Positions 42,012 through 50,562 of a stretch of DNA of 64,000 nucleotides are shown here, piece by piece. Numbering within the stretch: the first letter of the stretch is position 1; each line of letters opens with the position of its first letter. The stretch is taken from assembly GCA_963849695.1 (NCBI GenBank), contig CAWKIT010000004.1, positions 62,001 through 126,000 on the forward strand. Direction: 5' to 3'. This stretch comes from DASSUW01 sp963849695 (GTDB taxonomy: Bacteria; Actinomycetota; Thermoleophilia; Solirubrobacterales; Solirubrobacteraceae). A program made the position numbers and the translations under genes. Under the pieces are notes generated by a model. The model was given only the letters and a program-made list of their open reading frames with translations, ran no database searches and was not told where the DNA came from.

Positions 42012-42686
42012 CTAAGACGTCGGCACGAACCGGCCCTCGGACGGCTGCACGAGCACCCAGCCCTGGCCCGAGAAGCCGATCTGGAAGCTCTCGCCCGACC
42101 CCATGCCGATCAGCGACTTGGCCTGCATGTCGGTCTTCAGGCTCGTTGCGACGCCGCCGGACCAGGCGATGGCGGCCGAGGGGTCGGCGAAGGTCGGCGC
42201 CTCGGCCACGTCGAGCCGCAGCGGCTCGCCGTCGGACACGAGCGCAACGAGCCCCGTCCCGCTCAGGCCGACGTTGAACAGCCCGCCCGCGAGCATCCCG
42301 GCCGTGCCGCCCTTGACCTTCGTGATGTCCCAGTCGATGCCCGCCTCGAAGGCGAGGATGTTGGCGCCGTTGACCGTGAGCGTGTCGTTGTCGAGGCGCA
42401 GGACGTGCACGAGCATGGCCTGCGACGCGAGGAACACCTCGCCCGTGCCCGTGGCCTGCATCAGGCGCAGCGTCTCGCCCGTCGCCGCCTTCTTGAGCAG
42501 CCGCCCGAGCCCGCCGCCCTTGTGCTCGAACCGGACGTCGCCCTGGTAGGCGACCATCGCTCCGTTGCGCGCCATCACCGACGTCTCCGACAGCTCGACC
42601 TTCAACAGCCGCGGGTTCTGGAGCGTGAACGCCTCTCCGGTCTCGACCTCCGCGAACTGATCGAGCGGCTGGCCCATGTCCGACAT
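42012..42686 (-). CDS. AIM24-family protein
   Basis: 224 residues of soluble beta-helix type: QNPRLLKVELSETSVMARNG, MVAYQGDVRFEHKGGGLGRL, GETLRLMQATGTGEVFLASQ, NILAFEAGIDWDITKVKGGT, and GMGSGESFQIGFSGQGWVLV at the end. This is the AIM24/DUF124 (TIGR00266-like) pattern; in bacteria the function is unknown. It is divergent from the histidine kinase (about 50 bases between starts) and converges tail-to-tail on the nickel permease gene. Confidence 0.85.
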   Translation of the reverse strand: MSDMGQPLDQFAEVETGEAFTLQNPRLLKVELSETSVMARNGAMVAYQGDVRFEHKGGGLGRLLKKAATGETLRLMQATGTGEVFLASQAMLVHVLRLDNDTLTVNGANILAFEAGIDWDITKVKGGTAGMLAGGLFNVGLSGTGLVALVSDGEPLRLDVAEAPTFADPSAAIAWSGGVATSLKTDMQAKSLIGMGSGESFQIGFSGQGWVLVQPSEGRFVPTS

Positions 42687-42736
42687 GTCTCGAACGCCTC
42701 CTGGATCGGGTCGCAGCCGACGATACCGTGGCGTCC

Positions 42737-43855
42737 ATGCAGCGCGGCGCCCTGGAGTCGATCAGCGAGACGGTCCTGGCGATCGCGTCCGAGCGCGAGG
42801 TCGATCCGGTCCTGCGCCGGCTCGTGCACTCGGCGCGCGAGCTGGCCGGCGCGCGCTACGCGGCGCTCGGGATCCCCGACGGTGAGGGCGCGTTCGCGCA
42901 GTTCATCACCGCCGGCATGAGCGACGAGCTGATCGCCGCCATGGGCCCGCTCCCGCGCACCCACGGCCTCCTGGGAGCGATGCTCGAGGCGACCGGGTCG
43001 CACCGCACCGCCGACATCCGCCGGCATCCGCGCTTCCGCGGCTGGTGGCCGAGCGCGCACCCGCAGATGCGGTCGTTCCTCGGCGTGCCGATCGTGGCCC
43101 GCGGCGAGGTGATCGCCGCCTTCTACCTGACCGACAAGGAGGGGGCGGAGGAGTTCGGCGCCGATGACCAGCGGCTGATCGAGACGCTCGCGGCGCACGC
43201 CGCGGTGGCGATCGAGAACGTCCGCCTGCTCGAGCGCAGCCGCGAGCTGAACATCGTCGAGGAGCGCAACCGGCTGGCGCGCGAGCTGCACGATTCGGTC
43301 AGCCAGAAGCTGTTCGGGATGGTGCTGAGCGCGGAGGCGGCCGCCACGCTGATCGGCCGCGACGACGCCGCCGGCGAGCAGGTCGCGCGGCTCGGCGAGC
43401 TCGCGCAGGAGGCGCTGACCGAGCTGCGCGAGCTGATCTTCGAGCTGCGGCCGCCGTCGCTCGAGGAGGAAGGCCTGGCGGCGACCCTGCGCAAGCACGT
43501 CGACATGCTGCGGCGAGTGCACGGGCGCGACATCGAGCTGCGGATCGCCGGGGCGGCGGGCTGCCCGCCGGAGAGCGAGGCCGATGTGCTGCGCGTGGCC
43601 CAGGAGGCGCTCAACAACGCGCTGCGGCACGCCGAGGCGGAGCGCATCGAGTTGCGGATGGAGGCGCGCGAGGGGCGTCTCGTCGTCACCGTCGCCGACG
43701 ACGGCGTCGGCTTCGATCCTGCGGCCCCGGGGGTACGCTCGCGGCGGCTCGGGCTGACGTCGATGGAGGAGCGCGCGCGAGCGCTCGGTGGGACGCTGGC
43801 GGTCGTCTCACGGCCCGGCGAGGGGACGACGGTGACGCTCGAGGTGCCGCGATGA
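42737..43855 (+). CDS. NarL-type sensor histidine kinase with GAF domain
   Basis: About 372 residues. A GAF domain (about 15-165: ALGIPDGEGAFAQFITAGMS, SFLGVPIVARGEVIAAFYLT) is followed by a HisKA_3 dimerisation helix EERNRLARELHDSVSQKLFG (His phospho-acceptor) and an HATPase domain (VLRVAQEALNNALRHAEAER, VADDGVGFD, LGLTSMEERARALGG). No membrane helix, so a cytosolic sensor of the DevS/DegS class. GTG 42728 is a possible earlier start, but ATG 42737 fits better. It overlaps its response regulator by four bases. Confidence 0.92.
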   Translation: MQRGALESISETVLAIASEREVDPVLRRLVHSARELAGARYAALGIPDGEGAFAQFITAGMSDELIAAMGPLPRTHGLLGAMLEATGSHRTADIRRHPRFRGWWPSAHPQMRSFLGVPIVARGEVIAAFYLTDKEGAEEFGADDQRLIETLAAHAAVAIENVRLLERSRELNIVEERNRLARELHDSVSQKLFGMVLSAEAAATLIGRDDAAGEQVARLGELAQEALTELRELIFELRPPSLEEEGLAATLRKHVDMLRRVHGRDIELRIAGAAGCPPESEADVLRVAQEALNNALRHAEAERIELRMEAREGRLVVTVADDGVGFDPAAPGVRSRRLGLTSMEERARALGGTLAVVSRPGEGTTVTLEVPR

Positions 43856-44472
43856 TCCGCGTCCTGATCGCCGACGACCACGCCGTCGTGCGCCAGGGCC
43901 TGCGGTCGTTCCTCGACCTCCAGGACGACATCGAGGTGGTGGGCGAGGCGGGCGACGGCGCCGAGGCGCTGGCCGCCGCCGAGCGGCTGGCGCCCGACGT
44001 CGTGCTGGTCGACCTCGTGATGCCGAACGTCGACGGGATCGAGGCGATCCGCGGGCTGCGGGAGCGGGCGCCAAATGCGCGGGCGATCGTGCTCTCGAGC
44101 TTCGTCGACGACGAGAAGCTGTTCCCCGCCGTGCGCGCGGGCGCCGCCGGCTACCTGCTCAAGGACATCCAGCCGCACGAGCTGGTCGAGGCGATCCGGA
44201 CCGTCCACGGCGGCGGCGCTCTCCTGCATCCGCGGGTGGCGTCGCGGCTGCTCGAGGAGCTCGTGACCGACCCGCTGACGCCCCGCGAGCGCGAAGTGCT
44301 GGGGCTGATCGGCCGCGGGATGGCGAACAAGGTGATCGCGCGCGAGCTCTCGCTCTCGGAGAAGACCGTCAAGGCGCACGTGAGCAGCATCCTGGCCAAG
44401 CTGGGCGTCACCGACCGTACGCAGGCGGCGCTCTACGCCGTCCGCGCCGGGCTCGTAGGTCCCGGGTCCTAG
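43852..44472 (+). CDS. NarL/FixJ-family response regulator
   Basis: 206 residues. Receiver domain (1-120): acidic pocket ADDH, phospho-acceptor Asp54 in VLVDLVMPNV, Lys104 in YLLKDIQP. C-terminal LuxR-type HTH (about 142-200): LTPREREVLGLIGRGMANKV, SLSEKTVKAHVSSILAKLGV. ATG 43852 overlaps the kinase stop. Two palindromes at its 3' end, upstream of the SDR gene, could be its targets. Confidence 0.95.
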   Translation: MIRVLIADDHAVVRQGLRSFLDLQDDIEVVGEAGDGAEALAAAERLAPDVVLVDLVMPNVDGIEAIRGLRERAPNARAIVLSSFVDDEKLFPAVRAGAAGYLLKDIQPHELVEAIRTVHGGGALLHPRVASRLLEELVTDPLTPREREVLGLIGRGMANKVIARELSLSEKTVKAHVSSILAKLGVTDRTQAALYAVRAGLVGPGS

Positions 44473-44489
44473 GACCATTTCCCAATGGT
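44465..44489. promoter_or_regulatory. Candidate operator: adjoining palindromes
   Basis: GGTCCTAGGACC (44465-44476) is a perfect 12-bp palindrome that contains the regulator's TAG stop. ACCATT (44474-44479) and AATGGT (44484-44489) form an overlapping inverted repeat with a 4-base spacer. They lie 33-57 bases before the SDR start at 44522. NarL/DevR-type regulators bind such inverted repeats; assignment to the adjacent regulator is inference. Confidence 0.4.
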
Positions 44490-44521
44490 GCGGCGGCCGC
44501 CCCGCGCCTAGCGTCCGGGGC

Positions 44522-45202
44522 ATGGATACGGCCCTCATCACAGGCGCGTCCCGCGGCCTCGGACTGGCGCTGGCGCGCGAGCTCGCGCGCCGCTCGTGGC
44601 GGCTGGTGATCGACGCGCGCGGCGCCGAGGCGCTGGAGGCGGCGCGCGCCGAGCTGGCATCGCTGACCGAGGTCGTCGCCGTCCCCGGCGACGTCGCCGC
44701 CGACGAGCACCGGCGCGCGCTGGTGGCCGCCGCCGGCCCGCGCATCGACCTGCTGGTCAACAACGCCAGCCTGCTCGGCCCCAGCCCGCAGCCGCGGCTG
44801 GCCGACTACCCGCTCGACGTGCTCGAGCGCGTCTACCGCGTCAACGTGCATGCGCCGCTGGCGCTGTTCCAGACCGCCCTGCCGGCGCTCGCGCCGGGCG
44901 CGTGCGTGCTCAACGTCACCTCCGACGCCGCCGTCGAGGCGTACGAGGGCTGGGGCGGCTACGGCTCCTCGAAGGCCGCGCTCGAGCAGCTCACGCGCGT
45001 GCTCGCCGCCGAGCATCCGGAGCTGCGGATCGTCGCCGTCGACCCCGGCGACATGAACACGCAGATGCATCAGGAGGCGTTCCCGGGCGAGGACATCTCC
45101 GACCGCCCGCCGCCCGAGGACAGCGTGCCGGGCCTGCTCGCGATCGTGTACGGCGACGCTCCGAGCGGGCGCTACCACGCGAGCGCGGCAGCGCCCGCAT
45201 GA
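44522..45202 (+). CDS. Short-chain dehydrogenase/reductase
   Basis: 226 residues: LITGASRGLGLALARELARR (cofactor loop), VPGDVAADEHRRALVAAAGP, LLVNNASLLGPSPQ, and the active-site Tyr-Lys in GGYGSSKAALEQLTRVLAAE. The GDMNTQMHQEAFPGEDISDR end belongs to a common actinobacterial SDR subgroup of unknown substrate. It overlaps the QueA-like start by four bases, and three genes (SDR, QueA-like, quinone oxidoreductase) appear to form one operon. Confidence 0.9.
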   Translation: MDTALITGASRGLGLALARELARRSWRLVIDARGAEALEAARAELASLTEVVAVPGDVAADEHRRALVAAAGPRIDLLVNNASLLGPSPQPRLADYPLDVLERVYRVNVHAPLALFQTALPALAPGACVLNVTSDAAVEAYEGWGGYGSSKAALEQLTRVLAAEHPELRIVAVDPGDMNTQMHQEAFPGEDISDRPPPEDSVPGLLAIVYGDAPSGRYHASAAAPA

Positions 45203-46234
45203 GCGCCGCGCTCGCGTTCGAGCTCCCGCGGCACCTGGAGGCCGGCGAGCCGCCGCCCGAGCGCGACCGGGTGCGGATGCTGGTCGCCTCGCGCGCCGGC
45301 ATCCGCCACGCGAGCTTCCTCGACCTCCCCGACCTGCTCGAGCCCGGCGACCTGCTGGTCGTCAACACGTCCGCGACCCTCCCGGCGGCGCTCTCGCTGG
45401 AGGGCGGCCTGCAGCTGCACCTCTCTACGCCGCTCCCCGCGCCGCCGGGACGGTCGACGTCGGACGGCTCGTGGCCGGACGACGGATACGAGCGCTGGGT
45501 GGTCGAGCTGCGCGACGGCGCGGCGCCGTATCGCGGCGGCCGCGCCGGCGAGCGGCTGCGGCTGCCGGGCGGCGCCCAGGCCGAGCTGCTGGCCCCGTAT
45601 CTCGGGGGCCGCCGGCTGTGGGCGGCGCGGCTGCGGCTGCCGGAGCCGCTGCTCGCGTACCTCGACCGCCATGGCGAGCCGATCCGCTACGCCCACCTGC
45701 GCGAGCCGCGGCCGCTCTCCGACTTCCAGACGATCTTCGCGTCCGAGCCCGGCAGCGCCGAGATGCCGAGCGCCGGCCGGCCGTTCAGCGAGCGCGTGCT
45801 CTCCCGGCTCGAGGATCGCGGGATCTCGGTGGCGACGATCGTCCTGCACACCGGCGTGTCGTCGCTCGAGCGCGGCGAGGCGCCGTATCCCGAGCGGTTC
45901 CGCGTGCCGGCCGCCACCGCGGCTGCGGTCAACCGCGCGGAGCGGGTGATCGCGGTCGGCACCACGGTGGTGCGGGCCCTCGAGACCGCGGCCACCGGCG
46001 ACGGGACCGTGCGGCGCGGCAGCCGGTTGGACCCGGCTGGTGGTGGAGCCGGGGCGCGGCGTGCGCGTGGTGGACGGCATCCTCACCGGCTGGCACGACC
46101 CGGACGCCAGCCACCTGCTGATGCTCGAGGCGATCGGCGGCCGCGCGCTGGTCGAGCGCTCCTACGCCGCGGCGCTGGCCGACGGCTACCGCTGGCACGA
46201 GTTCGGCGACTCGCACCTGTTGCTGGCCGGCTGA
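45199..46234 (+). CDS. QueA-like S-adenosylmethionine:tRNA ribosyltransferase-isomerase, frame broken near 46027
   Basis: About 344 residues after repair. QueA-type motifs: LLEPGDLLVVNTSATLPAAL, EPIRYAHLREPRPLSDFQTI, GSAEMPSAGRPFSERVLSRL, TIVLHTGVSSLERGEAPYPE and VIAVGTTVVRALETAA. The last part continues in the +1 frame as LVVEPGRGVRVVDGILTGWH and EAIGGRALVERSYAAALADG, then GYRWHEFGDSHLLL. An extra C in GGCAGCCGGTTGG explains the break. No other queuosine genes are nearby, so this may be a QueA paralog with another role. Confidence 0.82.
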
Positions 46235-47208
46235 TGCGCGCGATCCGGCTGCACGAGTTCGGCCCGGCGTCGAACCTGCGCTACGAGGAGGTCGACGACC
46301 CGTCCCCGGCGGCCGGCCAGGTCCGGATCGCCGTCGCCGCGGCGGGCGTGCACCTGATCGACACCACGATCCGCTCCGGCGTGCCGATGGGCCCGCTGCC
46401 GCTGCCCGACCTGCCGGCCATCCCGGGGCGCGAGGTCGCCGGCGTGGTCGACGCGGTCGGCCCGGACACCGACGAGGCCTGGCTCGGCCGCCGCGTGGTC
46501 GCGCACCTGGGAGCGGCGAGCGCCGGGTACGCCGAGTTGGCGGTGCGCGAGGTCGAGCATCTGCACGCGCTGCCGGACGGCCTGGCCGACGAGGTGGCGG
46601 TGGCGATGATCGGCACCGGGCGGACGGCGATGGCGATCCTCGACACCGCGCGGATCGAGGCCGGCGACGTCGTGCTCGTCACCGCCGCCGCGGGCGGGCT
46701 CGGGGCGCTGCTGTCGCAGGCGGGCCGGGATGCGGGCGCGACCGTGGTGGGCGCGGCCGGGTCGGCCAAGCTCGATCGCGTCGCGGCCGACGTCGTGGTC
46801 GATTACACGCGCCCCGACTGGCCCGGCGCGGTCCGCGCCGGGCTCGACGGCCGCGAGGTCACGGTCGCGCTCGACGGCGTCGGCGGCGACGCCGGGCGCG
46901 CGGCGTTCGAGCTGCTCGCCCGGGGCGGGCGCCACGTGGTCTACGGCTGGTCGGCAGGGGAGATGACCCGGATCTCCACGGGCGACATCGTCGCCCGCAG
47001 CCTGACCGTCAGCTCCGCCCTGGTCCGCCCCGGCTCGATGCGCGACCTCGAGGAGCGCTCCCTCGCCGCCGCGGCTTCCAGCCGCCTCACTCCGCTCATC
47101 ACCCGCTTCCCACTCGCCGAAGCCGCCACCGCCCACGCCGCCCTCGAGACCCGCGAGACGGTCGGCAAGGTCGTCCTCACCGTTAGTCACCCCGAAAATG
47201 GGGTCTGA
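46234..47208 (+). CDS. NADPH:quinone oxidoreductase-like (zinc-free MDR) enzyme
   Basis: 324 residues. MRAIRLHEFGPASNLRYEEV is the typical quinone oxidoreductase start. The Rossmann motif is VLVTAAAGGLGALLSQAGRD, followed by ALDGVGGDAGRAAFELLARG and GRHVVYGWSAGEM. No structural zinc cysteines, as in QOR-type MDR enzymes. The ATG shares a base with the QueA-like stop. The stop codon and last residues (PENGV) are made by an inserted palindrome at 47196-47216, so the native end was probably slightly different. Confidence 0.88.
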   Translation: MRAIRLHEFGPASNLRYEEVDDPSPAAGQVRIAVAAAGVHLIDTTIRSGVPMGPLPLPDLPAIPGREVAGVVDAVGPDTDEAWLGRRVVAHLGAASAGYAELAVREVEHLHALPDGLADEVAVAMIGTGRTAMAILDTARIEAGDVVLVTAAAGGLGALLSQAGRDAGATVVGAAGSAKLDRVAADVVVDYTRPDWPGAVRAGLDGREVTVALDGVGGDAGRAAFELLARGGRHVVYGWSAGEMTRISTGDIVARSLTVSSALVRPGSMRDLEERSLAAAASSRLTPLITRFPLAEAATAHAALETRETVGKVVLTVSHPENGV

Positions 47209-47216
47209 CCCCGTTT
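47196..47216. repeat. GGGGTCTGACCCC palindrome at a gene end
   Basis: AAA, T, GGGGTCTGACCCC (47200-47212), G, TTT forms an imperfect 21-bp palindrome. The TGA at its centre (47206-47208) is the stop codon of the quinone oxidoreductase gene. It is the third member of the family in this window and lies 29 bases before the LuxR regulator gene's first GTG. Confidence 0.75.
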
Positions 47217-47241
47217 AGGCTCGCTCAAGTTCGGGGGTGGT

Positions 47242-50028
47242 GTGGTTAGCCGCACCGGCGGGGTGGAGAGGGCCTCGATTGACTCGCGTGCGCCGACGTG
47301 TGACGTTCAGCACGTGTACGCCGAGACGATCGTCGGTCGGGCTCCGGAGCGGGCGACGCTGAGCGAGTTTCTCGCCGCTCCCGGGGCGCTGATGCTCACG
47401 GGCGGGCCCGGGATCGGGAAGACGACGCTGTGGGAGTCGGCGATCGAGATGGCGCGCCGGCGCGAGATGCGGGTGCTGACCGCGCGGCCGACCGGCGCCG
47501 AGGCGCAGCTCTCGTTCGCGGCCCTGATCGACCTGTGCGACGGGCTCGACACCAGCGGCCTCCCGGCGCCGCAGCGCTCGGCGCTCGACGTCGCCCTGCT
47601 GCGCTCGCGCCCGACGACCGCCCCGCCCGAACCGCATGCGATCGCGCTCGGGTTCCTGAACGCGCTGCGCGCCCTGGCCGAGCGCGATCCCGTGCTGGTC
47701 GCGGTCGACGACGTCCAGGCGCTCGATCCGCAGTCGGCCGACGTGCTCGCGTTCACCGCGCGCCGCCTCGCCGGCGAGCCGGTCGCCTTCCTCCTCGCCC
47801 GGCGGCCCGGCAACCCGTCGCCGCTCGAGCAGACCTTCGAGCGCCTGGGCATGCACCGCCTGCCGCTGGCGCCCCTCAGCTTCGGCGCCATCCGGCGGCT
47901 GCTGGCCGAGCGGCTCGGGCTCACGCTCCCCCGCCACCTGCTGCGCCGGATCGCCGACGCCACGCTCGGCAACCCGCTGTTCGCGCTCGAGCTCGGGCGG
48001 ATGGTGAGCGAGCGCGGACTCCCCGATCTCGGCGAGGACCTCCCGCTCCCGCACGCGGTCGAGGACATGCTCGGCACCCGGGTCGAGCATCTCGACGAGG
48101 CGCCGCGCCGGCTGCTGCTGGCGGTCGCGCTGAGCGGCGAGCTGCGCGCCGCCGAGGCGGCCGCGGTCGCCGACCCCGTCGCGATCGACGACGCGCTCGA
48201 CGCCGGGCTGGTGGTCGTCGACTCCGACCGCGTCCGCCCGTCGCACCCGCTGCTGGCCGCGGCGGCCAAGTCCCGCGCCGGCGCGCGCGAGCGGCGCGAG
48301 CTCCATCTCGCCCTCGCGGACGCGGTCGCCGACCGCGAGCTCCGCGCCCTCCACCTCGCGCTCGCCACCCGCGCCGCCGACCCCGAGCTCGCCGCCGAGG
48401 TCGCGGCCGCCGCCGCCGCGGCTTCCGCCCGCGGCGCCCGCTCGGAGGCCGTCCAGCTCGCCGAGCACGCCCTGCGCCTGACCCCGGACGACGCACCCGA
48501 GCGCACCCAGCACCTGCTCTGCCTCGCCGCCTACCTGGAGACCGCGGGCCAGAACCAGCGCATCACCGACCTCCTCCAGAGCGCCGTGGAGTCGATCCCC
48601 GCGGGGGCGTCGCGAGCGCGCGCCTGGCTGCTCCTCGCCGGCGGCGCCCACGTGCACACGCTCGACGACCTCCTGCATCACTTCGACCGCGCCCTGGCGG
48701 AATCCGATCACGACCCGGCGCTGCGCGCAGAGGCGCTGGCGAAGAAGGCGATCTACGCCTGCACCACCTCCATGTCGGCGATCGAAGCCGAGCGGTGGGC
48801 GTTGGAGGCGCTCGCCGCAGCGCAGTTCGAGAGCCCCGGGGCCGTCCGGCTCGCCCTCGTCGCGCTGTGCTGGGCACGCGTGATGCGCGGCGTCCAGGTC
48901 GACGACCTGCGCGCGCGCTTCTACGCGGTCGACGACGCCGTCCCCTTCATGGCCGAGTCCCCCGACCGCCCTGCCGGCCTGAGGCTGATCTGGCGGGGCG
49001 ACATGCGCCAGGCGCGGCCGGAGGTCAGCCACCTGCTCGCGATCGCCGACGCGCGCGGCGAGCCGGTCTCGCACGCGCTCGAGCGGGCGCAGCTGTGCGA
49101 GCTGGAGCTGCGCGCCGGCGAGTGGGCCGCCGCCGAGCACCTGCTCGACGAATGGGCGCAGTCCGCGGAGCGCGAGCTGCTCGTGGCGCCGCTGTACGAC
49201 AAGTCGCGCGCGGCGCTCGCCGCCGGCCGCGGGCTCCCGGAGGACACCAGGACGTGGGCGGAGAAGGCGATCGCGGCCGGTGAGGCGACCGGCCGCGTCT
49301 GGGAGCCGCTCGAGGCGCGCCTGGCGCGCGGCATGGTCGCCCTGCTCGCGCACGAGCCGGCGAGCGCGATCGAGGACCTGCGCACGATCTGGGAGCACAC
49401 GCGGCGCGAGGGCATCGACGACCCCGCCGTCCTCCCGGTCGCGCCCGAGCTGGTCGAGGCGCTGGTGGCGGTGGGCGACCTCGACGAGGCGCGCGCGGTC
49501 GCCCACCGCCTGCGCGAGCTGTCCGAGCGACAGGAGCACCCCTGGGGCCTCGCCACCGCCCGCCGCTGCTCGGCCCTCATCGCCCTCGCCGCCGGCGACC
49601 ACGACGAATCCGACGCCACGGCGATGACCGACGCGGCGGCCGCCTATGAGGAGCTGGGCCTGAAGTTCGACCGCGCCCGCACGCTGCTCGCCCTCGGCCG
49701 CGCCCAGCGCCGCCTCAAGCAGTGGCGCGGCGCGCGCGAATCGCTCGAGCAGGCGATCTCCGCGTTCGACGCGCTCGGCTCACCCGGCTGGGCCGCGGAG
49801 GCACGCGCACAGCTCGCCCGCGTCGGCGGCCGGCGACCCCGGCAGGACGACGGACTCACGCCGAGCGAGCAGCGCGTCGCCGAGCTGGCGGCCGGCGGGC
49901 ACTCCAACAAGGACATCGCGCGCACGCTGTTCGTGACCGTGCACACGGTCGAGGCGCACCTCTCGCGCGCGTACGCCAAGCTCGGCGTCCGCTCGCGTAC
50001 CCAGCTGACGGGCCGCCTCCCCGCGTGA
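47242..50028 (+). CDS. Large LuxR-family regulator with AAA-type ATPase domain
   Basis: Up to 928 residues. N-terminal STAND-like ATPase: Walker A LTGGPGIGKTTLWES (about 52-66), Walker B VLVAVDDVQALDPQSADVLA; a central helical repeat (TPR-like) region; and a C-terminal LuxR HTH (LTPSEQRVAELAAGGHSNKD, VTVHTVEAHLSRAYAKLGV). These act as ligand- or partner-gated transcription activators. GTG 47242 is the first start; GTG 47314 (VYAETIVGRAPERATL) is closer to where homology begins. Its stop directly abuts the convergent nuoI stop with no gap. Confidence 0.92.
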   Translation: MVSRTGGVERASIDSRAPTCDVQHVYAETIVGRAPERATLSEFLAAPGALMLTGGPGIGKTTLWESAIEMARRREMRVLTARPTGAEAQLSFAALIDLCDGLDTSGLPAPQRSALDVALLRSRPTTAPPEPHAIALGFLNALRALAERDPVLVAVDDVQALDPQSADVLAFTARRLAGEPVAFLLARRPGNPSPLEQTFERLGMHRLPLAPLSFGAIRRLLAERLGLTLPRHLLRRIADATLGNPLFALELGRMVSERGLPDLGEDLPLPHAVEDMLGTRVEHLDEAPRRLLLAVALSGELRAAEAAAVADPVAIDDALDAGLVVVDSDRVRPSHPLLAAAAKSRAGARERRELHLALADAVADRELRALHLALATRAADPELAAEVAAAAAAASARGARSEAVQLAEHALRLTPDDAPERTQHLLCLAAYLETAGQNQRITDLLQSAVESIPAGASRARAWLLLAGGAHVHTLDDLLHHFDRALAESDHDPALRAEALAKKAIYACTTSMSAIEAERWALEALAAAQFESPGAVRLALVALCWARVMRGVQVDDLRARFYAVDDAVPFMAESPDRPAGLRLIWRGDMRQARPEVSHLLAIADARGEPVSHALERAQLCELELRAGEWAAAEHLLDEWAQSAERELLVAPLYDKSRAALAAGRGLPEDTRTWAEKAIAAGEATGRVWEPLEARLARGMVALLAHEPASAIEDLRTIWEHTRREGIDDPAVLPVAPELVEALVAVGDLDEARAVAHRLRELSERQEHPWGLATARRCSALIALAAGDHDESDATAMTDAAAAYEELGLKFDRARTLLALGRAQRRLKQWRGARESLEQAISAFDALGSPGWAAEARAQLARVGGRRPRQDDGLTPSEQRVAELAAGGHSNKDIARTLFVTVHTVEAHLSRAYAKLGVRSRTQLTGRLPA

Positions 50029-50562
50029 CTATTCGCCGGCGCCCCGCAGCGGGGCGCGCTCGAGCGACTCGGCGAGCAGCATCTCCTTGGTGAAGACCAG
50101 GTCCGAGCGGTTGTAGTCGGACATCTCGTAGTCGTGCCCCATCGTGATCGCGTCGAACGGGCACGCGATCTCGCAGTAGCCGCAGAAGATGCAGCGCGAG
50201 AGGTTGATCTCGTACACCGCCGCGTACCGCTCGCCGGCGCTGATGCGGTGCTCGGGCGTGTTCTCGGCCGCCACCACGCGGATGCAGTCGGCCGGGCAGG
50301 CGGCCGCGCACAGCGAGCACCCGACGCACTTCTCGAGCCCCGTGTCCTCGAACCGGTGCAGCTTGTGGCGGCCACGGAAACGCGGGTAGACCGGGGTCTT
50401 CTCCTCCGGATACTGGATCGTCTGCGGCCCCTCGATCATCCGTCCCAGCGTGGTCCGCAGACCTTTCAGCGTTGCGCCGAACGCGCGGTACGTGCCCGCC
50501 ACCGGGCTGGGACGGGGAGCGCGGATGACCTCGATGACGTCGGGGCCGGGGTCGTAGGGCAT
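50029..50562 (-). CDS. nuoI: NADH-quinone oxidoreductase subunit I
   Basis: 177 residues. Two [4Fe-4S] motifs: CVGCSLCAAACPADC and CIFCGYCEIACPFDA, which hold clusters N6a and N6b between NuoG and NuoB. The ATG 50562 touches the nuoH stop (TGATG). It is the last gene of the nuoA-I half-operon; the expected next gene, nuoJ, is 22.8 kb away. Its TAG at 50029-50031 is immediately next to the stop of the convergent LuxR gene. Confidence 0.97.
   Translation of the reverse strand: MPYDPGPDVIEVIRAPRPSPVAGTYRAFGATLKGLRTTLGRMIEGPQTIQYPEEKTPVYPRFRGRHKLHRFEDTGLEKCVGCSLCAAACPADCIRVVAAENTPEHRISAGERYAAVYEINLSRCIFCGYCEIACPFDAITMGHDYEMSDYNRSDLVFTKEMLLAESLERAPLRGAGE

Noticed and set aside
47215..49602. 795-codon minus-strand frame opposite the LuxR gene
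   Set aside because: No motifs, and the plus strand has Walker and HTH motifs.
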